Of a stretch of DNA of 64,000 bases, positions 32,631-45,131 are shown piece by piece (within the stretch, counting starts at the first letter, position 1; each line of letters opens with the position of its first letter). A program made the position numbers and the translations under genes. The notes under the pieces are model-generated. The model did no database searches and was not told where the DNA came from. It was given only the letters and a program-made list of their open reading frames with translations. Location of the stretch: positions 2,177,384-2,241,383 of the forward strand of contig OZ025886.1 in assembly GCA_964019415.1 (NCBI GenBank). The letters are read 5' to 3'. This DNA comes from Ianthella basta. Lineage: Eukaryota > Porifera > Demospongiae > Verongiida > Ianthellidae.

Positions 32631-32903
32631 TTAGAAGAAATGCACTGAGTAGTAACCTGAGGCGATCATGTCCCCGTCCATATTGTTGCATGTGATTCCG
32701 ACTCTGGTCAGAAACTTCACTTTCCCCTCGCTCTTGTTGCTGATCGTCTCATAGTCCCTATCCTTTCCGTAGCAACGTTGGGAGAGCGTACCAAATCCTT
32801 CCCTGGCAAAAGCGGTCAACGAGAAAAGATCGCCAAGGAGAATCATTGCTCTTCTGCTCTGCACTTGCATTGTACGTAGCTGGTTTCGTTCGGCAGTCGC
32901 CAC
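32631..32903 (-). CDS. Unrecognised 90-codon ORF
   Basis: Minus-strand frame from MATAERNQLRTMQVQ to SGYYSVHFF with fairly balanced composition (GITCNNMDGDMIASGYYS near the end). I do not recognise a family and see no splice partner. It could be a chance ORF or an exon of an unidentified gene. Confidence 0.25.
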   Translation of the reverse strand: MATAERNQLRTMQVQSRRAMILLGDLFSLTAFAREGFGTLSQRCYGKDRDYETISNKSEGKVKFLTRVGITCNNMDGDMIASGYYSVHFF

Positions 32904-33264
32904 GATTCAATCGCTGAACTTCGGAGGCATTTCGCACCATGGTTGACAACATACAAAATTCCGGCCATAACATATATCAGCACATGCAGCTGCAGGTCAT
33001 GGCTACAGATCATTTCACTTGTATGATCGGCATATTACAGTATATACGTAACATATAAATATAATAGCAAATAAAATGATTGGCATTATAATTATAGCCA
33101 TACAAAATATGCTAACTCTTATTATGCAGCTTGCACCACCACAACAGAAGGCTGACATGCATGCTTTACACCCATAGATGGCTTCTATCCAGTGGCAAAC
33201 TCACTGTAACAGTTGGGAGATCAGCAGTTGGAAATTCTACTGCTGCCACTGAAAGGCAGTGACC
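32904..33264. other. No gene recognised
   Basis: AT-rich; nothing supportable. Confidence 0.5.
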
Positions 33265-33424
33265 AATCACATGATTTGCAAAAAGAGCTCAAGATATCTC
33301 GCACACAGGCCCATAATATTGTTCTAGAAGCTGTTCTCAAGATCCTCTGGAAGGGAGCCTCTGAAACAGCATTGAGGACTGCTAGCTTGCATGTGCCAGC
33401 TAGCTGTCATTGTTCAGAGTGACC
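33265..33424 (+). pseudogene. CFAP57: CFAP57 last-exon relic
   Basis: Reads DLQKELKISRTQAHN, then LEAVLKILWKGASETALRTA, clearly the start of the last CFAP57 exon (DLRKELKISRTQVHDLEAAL) with insertions and an early stop. It faces the AASDH last exon, repeating the tail-to-tail CFAP57/AASDH order. Confidence 0.8.
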
Positions 33425-33623
33425 TCACATTACATAATGTTGTTGAATGTTATATCTTATTTATTATTATGCAAATCGTTACACATTGCATGACAAAGAC
33501 AAATAATTTTATTATGTAGTTGACAGATCAAATTGAAACATTACATGGCATGCATATATATGTACAAAACAACCAAGGGAGAGCACAGTTGAAGCCTGAT
33601 TAGCTGCTTACTGTACACTAGAA

Positions 33624-34517
33624 CTAAGACATAATGTCCACAGTGTACACTTTGTCATCTCTGCACCCCACCACAATGCACCCTTCCCGTACCACAGGGG
33701 AGGAGAACACTTCACCGGGCAGTCGCACACTGCCCAGCACAGAACCACTGCTCAACTCCAGCAGGTGCAACAGGCCAGTGGAGCAAACACAACAGACACA
33801 CACTGTGCCACCAACCACAGACACACACGGGGTGGCATACACTGGAGACTCAGTGGTGAAGGTCCACAGTGTCTCGAGTGCTTTGTGCTGTTTGCTGCAA
33901 GCAGTCACACAACAGCAGTATAGCTTGTGGTCATGGCTGCCAAACAGGAGTAGGGACAGTGGGCGTGGGTGGGTGGTTGACCTCTGTGGAGTGGTGACAG
34001 GGAGAGCAATAGGTCCAGTACCATACTGCATGTAGGAGTATACTGTGTGCATACAAGTGTGTGCACCTTGTACTGTCTTCCTCTAAGCAGACAGCACAGA
34101 CTGATGAGAAAATGGGTTTGAGTGTTTGCACGGATCCAACCTGTGATGTGTAGGGCAGTACAAGCCAAAACAGAACACGAAGGTTGTTGTAGAGGTAATC
34201 TAACTACAGGACACAGCATGCTCCTCCCTCTCACCAGTTCTCCCTGAGAGCTAAGCACATAGCACATGACATCCACTGAGCCAAAGGCAACATCATGAGA
34301 GAGCAGCAGAGCAGGGGATGAGAAGACAGGCTTTGGACAGGAGTGCTTCCACCGAACAGAGCCAGAATCTTGTACAATATGTACATAAAGAAGAATGTAA
34401 CAGTAGTCTCATACCCAGCCGTCCTGTCTGCTGGCTGCCATATATTTATACACACACGCACACGCACACGCACACAATATATGGTACACACACGCGCGCT
34501 CGCACACACACACACAT

Positions 34518-34568
<51 letters not shown>

Positions 34569-34935
34569 CACACTTGACCAATGTACACATATGTAGGTCA
34601 TGCAGTACAGATACCTATTATGTAGGTGTCATCATTAATAGACTGCACTCCTCTAACCTCTAGCCAACTGCACATATTGGAATAACTGTTTTCAAGACTG
34701 GCTTCAAAATCAGTTTAAAGTCGGTCATTGCAAAATGGGGCTTGATGCTGTTCACTCTTGTTATCACTTACTGTGCTCATTCACCAACTGGCCTCACCAT
34801 GCACACACTACTGTGGTGCTCCACTCAGTGTCCACTGCCACCACCGTCCCATTGAGAGTTGCTATATAGAGTGTCCTCAGTTGGTGGTCCAGACAAACTG
34901 AGGAGAAGCTGGACCCTCCCTCAAGGTGAAACTTG
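33624..34935 (-). pseudogene. AASDH: AASDH C-terminal three exons
   Basis: End of the PQQ-like propeller of AASDH. Exons: 34827-34935 (LEGGSSFSSVCLDHQL...), 34235-34369 (RWKHSCPKPVFSSP...SSQGEL) and the final exon 33624-34025, with LFGSHDHKLYCC, WTFTTESPVYATP, LPGEVFSSPVV and GCRDDKVYTVD, all diagnostic of vertebrate AASDH order. A polyadenylation AATAAA lies on the minus strand at 33508-33513. This is the only copy with the final exon. It seems damaged: the donor after the first of these exons has lost two bases (ACTGAGTGG in place of ACTGTGAGTGG), and the acceptor of the next reads CAA in place of CAG. Upstream AASDH exons are not in the window. Confidence 0.8.
34449..34575. repeat. (CA)n microsatellite in AASDH intron
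   Basis: Interrupted CA run with CG-containing variants between two AASDH exons. Confidence 0.95.
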
Positions 34936-34974
34936 CTAAAATAAGATTTCAATTCTTATAGAAGATTCACAGTA

Positions 34975-35205
34975 TTACCTACGTGATTAGTCCTGTGTGG
35001 GCTGCTGGGTTGTGTTACACACCTGGATACATCAAAACACATGCCTGTAACACTTCACATTCTAACATATGGCTCATGTAATGTGATGTGCTTTCCTGTC
35101 TACTCCCCCAAATGTTTGCAATTGCCTACATGACTGCATCACTAGCTTGCTAACCTGGTTCAGTACATAGACTGTTTGAAGTTTCATGGCTACTTTGGCT
35201 TCTTA
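34975..35205 (+). repeat. Dispersed boundary repeat, copy 5
   Basis: Same words as copy 4. It lies between the AASDH exons and the third sulfotransferase, and homology to the first block (2800 onward) begins just after it. Confidence 0.75.
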
Positions 35206-35514
35206 TACATAATTATACTACTTTCTTGCTACATTGCTGGCATCACAAAGGAGGAAAGCAATTGAATTGTGACTGGACACAGGACAAATTTCATATTGTT
35301 TGTATCGTTAAGATTGAAAATGAAGCATGCACATGCAGTCATTTTCTACTATCAATTACATTCATATTGAATTAAGTGGACACATTATACACTGCATCAC
35401 CAAATGTTACGATAGTCATGCCCCAAAAGATCTATATTGATCTGTGTGAGTGCAAAGCCATCCAATAAACATTGCAACTACCTAGCAACATCAATTATAA
35501 TCACAATACATTTT

Positions 35515-36873
35515 TCAACTGTGTGACATAAGTTTGAAATTCCATTCTCTAATAATACTGTTATCACCAATCAGTGCTGCCAGTTTTGCATTAAATGGTT
35601 GATAGAATGCTCTTAGTAGGTCAACTGTTTCTTGCTTCATAAATGGAATTGAAGAGTTGGTCATCTCGTTTTTATCCAAGAACGAAGCAGTATTCACTTT
35701 GGTGTAGGCAGTACTCTTCAGTGTCTCCCACTGACTTGTGTTCATTGGTGACATCCCTAAGAATTCATACACCTGTTTGGCAACTCTAAGTGGGTCGCGT
35801 TCCATTTCATCGTTGTAGACAAAGTGGAACCTCTCACGGGGAATGTGCTTTAACCAAAGCAGCATGGTAAAGTAGTAAACACTGTATTCCATCAGAAAGT
35901 CACCACACAGACCTGGCTTCAACCACAGAGTGTAATAGCGATGGAACAGGCACTTGATTTCATCCTCCAAGTGGCTCACACATTGTTGGTGTGCTTGGAT
36001 GTGGGCACACACCAGTTCATGGAGGACAGTAGCAGGTTGTTCTGTAATACGCCCACAATCAGGCCTATGTTTGGCCCAATATTCTAACGTATAATAAAAT
36101 TCTGACCTTGTTGCATACAGTGGATTCCGCATTATCACAATGTATTTTGCATTGGGCAGCAACTCCTCCAACAGCATTGGCATGCCATCAATTGGTGTCT
36201 CATCACTCCAGTACCCGTTGGGCCGGACCAATGCAGTAGTTGGAGTCCCATCACAAGTAATTGCTTTTCTTGGATCCCTTGCAATCTGCTTTGTGGCAAC
36301 CTCAAAATGCTTCAAGTAAGATAGAGTGTTCTGAATTGGAGGCTTTATTCTTAGAAACTGTGCAATGGAAACCTCCTTACTAAGTGGTTGGGCATATTCA
36401 TGATGTGCCTTGATCAGTGAGTAGAGTTTGCTAGATCCTGACTTGGGAAATCCCAGAAGGAAGGCGTAGGGAAGACACTGCAGATGTGTGTTGTTCAGTG
36501 CTGGTGCTGTAGGAGTGTTATTTCCATCAGCATACCAACAGGGATTCTTAAACTCGGAAAGGAACTTCTCTGAAGGTGGGATGTACCTGCGTATGTCTGA
36601 GATCAGGGCTTGCAGAGTTTCCATTTGCTTTTCTCGTTCCGGGATGTTGTCAAAGATGGTTGTGGGTCCTGAGAAATTGCCAATATGAATAGGCCGTTTC
36701 TGTTCTGCGTTGTTGTTGGACATACTGACTGCTTTTACTGGAAAAGGGTGCCATCCTTGAGCCGTGTGGTGGCGCAGTATTGCCAGTGCATATGCTACCA
36801 ACCAGGTAAGCACTGTGAGGGCTATCTAACCGCAAAACTTGAGACACTGTCGTTTGAATCTCAAGCGAAGCAT
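35515..36873 (-). pseudogene. CHST15-like sulfotransferase, copy 3, early stop
   Basis: Near-identical copy of the enzyme at 3005-4363, but codon 16 (Leu, inside the membrane anchor) is TAG at 36826-36828. The next in-frame Met lies at about residue 51, past the anchor, so any product would lack Golgi targeting. The remaining frame, with GFPKSGSSKL and IVIMRNPLYATRS, is intact to the normal end. The mutation is therefore recent, or a polymorphism or sequencing error. Confidence 0.8.
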
Positions 36874-37897
36874 TATCTACTATATTCTTGGGTAACGCGT
36901 GTCTGTGCCTAAATAGAGGGCTTTAGCATAGCGTAATAACGTTGCGTTATAAAGCGCATTGTGGTAAATCGTCGACCAAGGCAAAGAAGCCAAAGACAGC
37001 GGGTGCCAAATTCCTCGCGATCGAGGGGATGCCATTAGGATGTATCGCATCCTGAGGACATCGGGATATCCGGATATCGAATATCCTAGCTAGGGAGCCC
37101 CTCCCCTTCCAGGCCTCTGGGCGTTTACGTGGGACGGTCTAGCGGGCCAGACTAGTACAGTGGGGGAGTCGGATTTCCTGTGACACCAGCTGTATCCCCA
37201 TTTTTTGTATCCCCGTACAGTATTCCCTAGTGAATATGGTATCCCTAAACGTGGTTTCTAGCGACTTGTGCAGCTTATAAGAAACAATGTTGTTGCCACA
37301 GCAGAGTCGTAGGAAGCACTAAAGAGATGATATAATGAGGGAAATGGGCTAGAGATGAGATTAGCAAACTTTGGATGGTGACCGCAACATGCTCAGTCTT
37401 AGACCCACATACTCGGTCATGCTGAAGACATTTGATTTGAAACTTCAGATGTGACCAAGAGTGGAGTGTGCCTGTTTGAAAGCGATGTCAAAAGTGACAC
37501 ATCTTTGCAATTGGTTTGAACGCGGCATTGTCCGAAGTTATGCACCATCAGTCCGATCAACAAGACACATTCTTGCCACAATTTCTGAAGGAGGAGGCCA
37601 GTATGTGGAAAGCAATCTCTTAAAGGTAGCTAGCACTATTCGGGTTTTTCCTATGCAGCAATGCGCAGGTACGGTCTGCTAATCTGTGTCTCCATTCAGT
37701 GTGTTTTTATACATCTAGCCTAGGGGGGGGGGGGGCAGATCACACTATGTGTGTTCTTAATTTTTAGCATATTTAGTCTCGTCCCTCTAGGGCAAGCCAC
37801 TTGTAGCAAAATGAATGAACGCTGGGATAAGCGGCCTATTTATGCAAGGGTAAGAGACTTCTACCTCGGGTGGAAACATACGCCAGGGAAGGAGGCC
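36874..37897. other. Upstream region of copy 3; no gene recognised
   Basis: Copy of 4364-5392 with the same CpG-richer part and GTATCCC block (37156-37250). The G run is 13 bases here against 18. Confidence 0.55.
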
Positions 37898-38229
37898 AAG
37901 TGTATAAAAATTCCTTTAGAATTAAAAGGGATTTAGGAATGGCCAGCAGAAAAGGCATAGAAACAAGCAACAGTAACTCAACGCCATGATGAACCACATT
38001 GCCATGACGTTTGCTATGCATTCCTAATTTCCTTGTACAGCTACATGGGCCCAAATGTTTAGCTACAGTAGCTAGTCCCATGTAGCTACAAGGAAATTAG
38101 GAATGCATAGTGAACTTCAAGGCAATGTGGTTCATCATGGTGTTGAGTTACTGTTGCTTGTTTCTATGCTTTTTCTGCTGGCCATTCCAAAATCCCTCTT
38201 AATTCTAAAGGAATTTTTATACACTTGTT
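37898..38229. mobile_element. Palindromic MITE-like element, second copy
   Basis: Block-duplication copy of the element at 5393-5724. Confidence 0.8.
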
Positions 38230-38405
38230 TCTATATATAAATCTAATCAAAGGCAATGTTTGTCTGTAGGATATTTTGTCAATCTGTATGTCCAGTTAGT
38301 ACTTGTAACAAGACCCAGAATGCCTATGGTGTAGGTACAGTGTGCATATACTAGACCTGACTGTGTATGTATGTGTGTAAGCATACTCCTCCCCACGGTA
38401 TGCAG

Positions 38406-39072
38406 GGCTCCCAAGTGAATCAAACTGCAGAGACAGACATGCATGCAGAGTATGCCTGTCAACGCCAGCACTTGGAGCATAGCATGGCTACAATGCGGAA
38501 GAAGTTGTCCAAGGACACTGAAATACACCGTGTGGACAGCATTCGTGTGATGCAGGTACGCACGTATATACACACATACACAGACTACTGGGTTAGTGGG
38601 TTACGTTTTGGGTAGTCTGTAGGGTATTGTGACATGGGATGTTTAAATTTCTGTGCAGACTGACTCTGTGAACATTAGGATGTGCATTGCACCATTCCTC
38701 TAGTTTGGTCATCCCCACCCTATCCACCTACAGGAGAATGTCACCCTCCTGAAGGAAGTGAATGACTTGCGAAAGGAGCTCAAGATATCTTGCACACAGG
38801 TCCATGATCTAGAAGCTGCTCTCAAGATCCTCCAGAAGGGAGCCTCTGAAGCAACACTGAGAACTGCTAGCTCACATGTGCCTGCTGTCACTGTTCAAAG
38901 TAGCCTCATCCAACCCGAACCAGCACCCAATGACCAGGGAAGAATTGTTGAGATGCAAAGAGCTGAAATCAGCAAGCTAAGAGCACGGGTTCGAGAATTG
39001 GAGACCACAGGGCGTCCCCACTCTGGGACCCGGCTCCCACCCATGGGGGCACAGGCCGTGCCTGTGTCCTAG
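38406..39072 (+). pseudogene. CFAP57: CFAP57 last two exons, second duplicated fragment
   Basis: Exons 38406-38555 and 38734-39072, almost identical to 5901-6567. Frame and splice sites are intact, but no upstream exons precede them. Confidence 0.85.
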
Positions 39073-39289
39073 CTCCACCCCCTGTCAACTCCTACATAGT
39101 AAAGACACGCATTCTGCATTATAATAGAAAGAGACACTGCTTCACTCCTACCCCATCCTACATAGTGTATTGACATGTGTTTTGTTTTGTACAAATTGTT
39201 GATTGATATCGATACAGCTATAGTAACTAATGTATAGTATTAATGAAATGGCCAGCTCAAAACATGTACACAATAATAAGTTATGGTTA

Positions 39290-39545
39290 AGTACGGATGA
39301 CTGTGGTGCATGGGCTGCTGGAGTTTTGTCACACATGGCACAACAAGGCATGCCTATTATCTATATCACTTCACATTGATCTCTAGCATAATTGCTCGTG
39401 TAATGTGATATGCTTATACCTATCTATTGCCCCAAATTTTTGCAATTACTTACATGACTGTGTCACTTGGTAACCTGGTTCAGTACATAGACTGTTTGAA
39501 GTATCATGGCTACTTTGGCTACTTGTACATAATTATACTATTTTC
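39290..39545 (+). repeat. Dispersed boundary repeat, copy 6
   Basis: Block copy of 6790-7045. Confidence 0.75.
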
Positions 39546-39831
39546 TGGCTACTTTGCTAGCATCACAAAGGAGGAAAGTGATTCGTGCCTAGAAACAGGA
39601 CGAATTTCACATTGTTTGCATCGTTAAGATTGAAAATAAAGCATGCACATGCAGTCATTTTCCACTATCAATTACATTCATATTGAATTAAGTGGACACA
39701 TTATACACTGCATCACCAAATGTTACGATAGTCATGCCCCAAAAGGTCTATATTGATCTGTGTGAGTGCAAAGCCATCCAATAAACATTGCAACCACCTA
39801 CCAACATCAATAATCACAATACATACACCTT

Positions 39832-41190
39832 TCAACTGTGTGACATAAGTTTGAAATCCCATTCTCTAATAACACTGTTATCACCAATCAGTGCTGCCAG
39901 TTTCGCATTAAATGGTTGATAGAATGCTCTTAGTAGGTCAACAGTTTCTTGCTTCATAAATGGAATTGAAGAGTTGGTCGTCTCATTTTTATCCAAAAAC
40001 GAAGCAGTATTCACTTTAGTGTTGGCAGTACTCTTCAGTGTCTCCCACTGTCTTGTGTTCATCGGTGACATTCCTAAGAATTCATACACCTGTTTAGCAA
40101 CTCTAAGTGGGTCGCGTTCCATTTCATCGTTGTAGACAAAGTGGAACCTCTCACGGGGAATGTGCTTTAACCAAAGCAGCAAAGTAAAGTAGTAAACACT
40201 GTATTCCATCAGAAAGTGACCACACAGACCTGGCTTCAACCACAGAGTGTAATAGCGATGGAACAGGCACTTGATTTCATCCTCAAAGTGGCTCACACAT
40301 TGTTGGTGTGCTTGGATGTGAGCACACACCAGTTCATGGAGGACAGTAGCAGGTTGTTCTGTAATATGAGCACAACTTTTATGCTTGGCGAAACTTCCTA
40401 ACGTATAATAAAATTCTGACCTTGTTGCGTACAGTGGATTCCGCATTATCACAATGTATTTTGCATTGGGCAGCAACTCCTGCAACAGCATTGGCATGCC
40501 ATCAATTGGTGTCTCATCACTCCAGTACCCGTTGGGCTGGACCAATGCAGTAGTCGGAGTCCCATCACAAGTAATTGCTTTTCTTGGATTCCCTGCAATC
40601 TTCTTTGTGGCCACCTCAAAATGCTTCAAGTAAGATAGAGTGTTCTGAATTGGAGGCTTTATTCTTAGAAACTGTGCAATGGAAACCTCCTTACCAAGTG
40701 GTTGGGCATATTCATGATGTGCCTCGATCAGTGAGTAGAGTTTACTAGATCCTGACTTGGGAAATCCCAGAAGGAAGGCGTAGGGAAGACACTGCAGATG
40801 TGTGTTGTTCAGTGCTGATGCTGTAGGAGTGTTATTTCCATCAGCATACCAACAGGGATTCTTAAACTCGGGAAGGAACTTCTCTGAAGGTGGGATGTAC
40901 CTGCGTATGTCTGAGATCAGGGCTTGCAGATTTTCCATTTGCTTTTCTCGTTCCAGGCTGTTGTCAAAGATGGTTGTGGGTCCTGAGAAATTGCCAATAT
41001 GAATAGGCCAGTTCTGTTCTGCGTTGTTGTTGGACATATTGACTGCATTTACTGGGAAAGGGAGCCATCCTTGAGCCGTGTGGTGGCGCAGTATAGCTAA
41101 TTCATAAGCTACCAACCAGGTAAGCACTGTGAGGGCTATCAAACCGAAAAACTTGCGGAGGCACTCTCGTTTGAACTTCAAGCAAAACAT
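39832..41190 (-). CDS. CHST15-like Golgi sulfotransferase, copy 4
   Basis: 452-residue intronless copy of the enzyme at 7327-8685, differing at only a few residues (for example NNTPTAS for NNIPTAS and KKIAG for KQIAG). Anchor, both PAPS motifs and the LGSFAKHKSCAHI segment are intact, so it looks functional. It lies tail to tail with the CFAP57 fragment at 38406. Confidence 0.85.
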   Translation of the reverse strand: MFCLKFKRECLRKFFGLIALTVLTWLVAYELAILRHHTAQGWLPFPVNAVNMSNNNAEQNWPIHIGNFSGPTTIFDNSLEREKQMENLQALISDIRRYIPPSEKFLPEFKNPCWYADGNNTPTASALNNTHLQCLPYAFLLGFPKSGSSKLYSLIEAHHEYAQPLGKEVSIAQFLRIKPPIQNTLSYLKHFEVATKKIAGNPRKAITCDGTPTTALVQPNGYWSDETPIDGMPMLLQELLPNAKYIVIMRNPLYATRSEFYYTLGSFAKHKSCAHITEQPATVLHELVCAHIQAHQQCVSHFEDEIKCLFHRYYTLWLKPGLCGHFLMEYSVYYFTLLLWLKHIPRERFHFVYNDEMERDPLRVAKQVYEFLGMSPMNTRQWETLKSTANTKVNTASFLDKNETTNSSIPFMKQETVDLLRAFYQPFNAKLAALIGDNSVIREWDFKLMSHS

Positions 41191-41409
41191 TACCTATATC
41201 TTTGGGTAACCTAAATGTTCTCACATTCAAACTAGTCAAATTGTAACACTGCCTGAAATCACTTCAACCATATATAGATAGCTACATGCGCAGACCTACC
41301 GCTACCTCCTGATCACTACAAACATTTCGCACACTGGGTCTGAAACAATTGGCCACAGTAGATAGCTTCCTAACACGCCAAGTGTCACCTTTATATGATG
41401 TGTTTAGTA

Positions 41410-41665
41410 GCTACGTGACTAGTCCTGTGTGGGCTGCTGTGGTATGTTATAATATACATGCACACTTGGGCACACCAAGGCATGCTTCTAACACTTCACA
41501 CTCTAACATAGTCGCTTCAAATAATGTGATATGCTTACTTGTCCACATTTGGACACCCTTTGTCACATTACACTGACTGCCCCAAATGGTTGCTTACTTG
41601 CTTATTGCTCGACTGCATCACTCGGTAACGTAGCTGGTTCAGTACATAGACTGTTTGAAATATCT
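41410..41665 (+). repeat. Dispersed boundary repeat, copy 7
   Basis: Block copy of 8905-9160. Confidence 0.65.
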
Positions 41666-41833
41666 TAAAATGAGATTTAAGCTGTACCATTGTGTACGTC
41701 CATTCATCTCACAATGTAATAATTATTATTGTTTGTACTGCTGTAATTGTTCTGCTATTCCAACACACTCTGTACAGTGCAGCTGCAATAATCGTATGAT
41801 TATATGAAGGTCCTGTGGAAGAATGTAGATACT

Positions 41834-42147
41834 AGAAATAATAAAGGTTTTCTACAACAATAGTAAGGATGTAGGGATGGCATAAATGATACAGAAACAA
41901 GTAAAGGCTGCTACACAGTCAAGCACTAACCATTCATGGTCCCTACATGCTAGAATGGCGCACCATATAGTCCTACATGTCGATAGTGCTTGCACTTGGT
42001 GTAGTTGTACTCTTTCATCTACATCCCCTTTAGTTCGTTCCACTCTTAAACTTATTACTGACTGCTCCACAGCCTTTACTTGTTTCTGTACTTTTTATAC
42101 CATCCCTACATCCTTACTAATTTTGTAGGAATATATACTATTTCTAG
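41834..42147. mobile_element. Palindromic MITE-like element, second copy
   Basis: Block copy of the element at 9329-9642. Confidence 0.7.
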
Positions 42148-42732
42148 TTTCTATGCTGTTTACAGTGTGCAAACAGGTTAATATCTACTATTGTCTTCCT
42201 TACCTTGACAAACAGTATTGACTTGATATTCGTACCGCTAGTCTTATAGTCCTCACTATCAGCTCCTTTTGACGTCCGCAAATTTTGTGTTTAAGGGGTG
42301 GCTAAATGCAGTTCTTGTCTTTTGTATGTGTCCGTGTCCATGCAGACTGTTCACAAAAGAGAAGTACTGCTATGCAGGTCATGCACCATCTTGATGGTTC
42401 CCCCTGTCCATGCATTTAAGCTAGCAGGTTTTGTAGCTATATACATCTTTCAAGGATGTAGCCTCTCCTTTAAATTTAGTGGTGCAATTTTTTTTTGCAA
42501 TCTGTTTGTCTAAACAGGATAGGATGCACTGCATTGCTGCTGATGTTTCCACTTTGTGATTGTTTGAAAGAAGCATAATTATGCTGAAGAGAGTGAAGTT
42601 GCAATGGGCAAAATCAAAATTTATACCATAAAGGAGAATTCAATACTGCACTGTGCATTTCCCTGAACTTCTTATCTATAGCAAACAGCATGGTATATGC
42701 TCAAATAGAAAATCAAAGCTATCACGAAATGT
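42148..42732. other. No gene recognised
   Basis: Block copy of 9643-10227. Confidence 0.5.
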
Positions 42733-42940
42733 CTTCTAGATGGCCTTGAGCTTCAGCAAGCTATATAGCTAATTAATTAAGGGCTTATGGGTTTGTGCTT
42801 GAGAACTAGAAACCGAGTCTGCATTCTGCTGTGACCTGTCTCCAGCCCATGGATGGGGCACAGGCCATGCCTGCATGTGTCCTATAGCTATAGTCCACTT
42901 ATGCACTGTAGTTAAATCACATACATAGTGTATTGACACT
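42733..42940 (+). pseudogene. CFAP57: CFAP57 3'-end relic, second copy
   Basis: Block copy of 10228-10385 that keeps about 75 extra bases after the stop position, including ACATAGTGTATTGACA, which matches the CFAP57 3' UTR near 2080. The first block has lost this part. Confidence 0.65.
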
Positions 42941-43374
42941 CAAGCAATTGCTGTTGCGGCTCAAGCACCACAGTCCATCAGGAAAGAGCACTGGTGTGGT
43001 GCACCAGATGCCCTATGCATGCCAGCTGCCCTGCCACTTATGTATGTGGGCTATGCTGCAGGGCGGCAGCGTGACCAATGTACGGGTAAAGGAGCACTGT
43101 TGGGCAGTGGACTCTGGAGATTGTGTCAACTCAGCCTTAGTAGAACATGCCTGGGGATCCCATCACCCAGTGAACTGGAACTGTGTGAAAGTCCTAGACA
43201 ATGACCTTGCCTGCACCAGAGATTATAATCTTGGAATCAATATCTATACCAGATCTCAGTCCACCCCCCTAAATAGAGACACTGGTGCAACGTCTCATGC
43301 AGGTCTGTAACTAGCGCAATCTTTTAGAAACTAGCTAACCTGGCCATGGCTAATTCTTCTACCCTTAGTCACAT
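42941..43374 (+). other. Unrecognised open stretch before array 2
   Basis: Copy of 10386-10794, including the open plus-strand frame with CWAVDSGDCVNSALVE. No identified function. Confidence 0.25.
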
Positions 43375-44601
43375 TAACCCTAAGTAAGGAATGTATAATC
43401 ATTCAGAATATCAATACTGATATTCATGGTGCCATATACAAACTGTACAAATGTACTGGAGGTTTTAGGCTAGAAACATATAATGTTGTGGAAATCACTT
43501 CACCCTGGAGCAAGATGAAGGACTACGTACCCATTGCTCCTATCTTGGCTTGCATGCTGCAAGATGAATAAACACTTCAACTTACACAATCAAACAGTGG
43601 ACATTCAGCTGCCTATATATGCACACCATGCATGCATGTAGACTTCAGGAAGGTGTACATGTGTGCTACTGTGTGTGCATGCATACACAAATCATGTACA
43701 TGCTGAGGTGCTGCCATAGTATACTAGTACTTAGTTGTACTAGTATACTACGGCTGCGTATAGTAGTAACATATATACCTGACATCCAATCTAGCTATAC
43801 CTTACAACCATTCCAGAGTAAGTGGGCTCCATCCACTGTCATGCCTCTTCATGACAACTATACCTTACAACCATTCCAGAGTAAGTGGGCTCCATCTGCT
43901 GTCATGCCTCTTCACTATCAGCTTACTGTACACAAAATGCTCTCCATTCTGTTCTCATGCCTGTAAATGGCTTGCATGCCTCACATGCATCATACGTAGC
44001 TAGAACAGTACTAACAACATACAAATATGCATATATACCTCACAGTATATTCTCATTCTACTATATGCACACAAATGTACGTACATACAGCAGTATAGTA
44101 GCTTAATTCATGAGCTTGCATGTGTGTAGTGACTGCTGCATTCTAGTATTGCATTCTAGTTCTAGTTCTTCTACTCATTCTGTAGCATACAGAAGTCAGC
44201 AATGTACATGATTTGTGTATGCATGCACACACAGTAGCACACATGTACACCTTCCTGAAGTCTACATGCATGCATGGTGTGCATATAGGCAGCTGAATGT
44301 CCACTGTTTGATTGATGCCTAGGAGTATGTCTAAAGCAAAGGCTTTATTCATCTTGCAGCATGCAAGCCAAGATAGGAGCAATGGGTACGTAGTCCTTCA
44401 TCTTGCTCCAGGGTGTAGTGATTTCCACAACATTATGTTTCTAACCTAAAACCTCCAGTACATTTGTACAGTTTGTATATGGCACCATGAATATCAATAT
44501 TGATATTATGAATATGATTATACATTCATTACTTGGGTTAACTGTGTTGAGTAAGTCTGTTAACTGTTAACTCACAATAATTCCAAACATTCTGACCCAT
44601 A

Positions 44602-44875
44602 CAATGATACAAGATTCTTGAGCAAGACACAACTGATAATGATAAATCAATCAAATGCAGGACATTTCGACCCGAAGGTCTTTGTCAACTGCGTACAGGA
44701 CAACATACAAATGTGCATATAAACCTCACAGTATATATATTGATCCTGTACGCAGTTGACAAAGACCTTCGGGTCGAAATGTTCTGCATTTGATTGATTT
44801 ATCATTATCAGTTGTGTCTTGCTCAAGAATCTCGTATCATTGTATTATCAATGCAACTATGAGCCTCTACAATTT
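44602..44875. mobile_element. Penelope-like insertion, family A
   Basis: 274-bp copy with the 14-bp CATTCTGACCCATA flanks; hammerhead-like arms at 44656-44695 (-) and 44751-44788 (+). Confidence 0.65.
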
Positions 44876-45046
44876 CATTCTGACCCATAGATTAAATTAA
44901 AACAGTACTTGGTATGGTGACATGGGTTTGAGTGTTTCCATGGATCCAACCTGTGACGTGTACGGCAGTACAAGCCAAAAACAGAACGCGAGGGTTGTAC
45001 GTAGTGGTAATCTAACTACAGAACATCCTATGCTCCTCCTTCTCAC

Positions 45047-45131
45047 CAGCTCTCCCTGAGAGCTAAGGACATAGCACATGCCATTCACTGAGCCAAAGGC
45101 AACATCATGAGAGAGCAGCAGAGCAGGGGAT
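45047..45131 (-). pseudogene. AASDH: Truncated AASDH exon fragment
   Basis: 85-bp remnant with donor, first unit of array 2. Confidence 0.8.
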
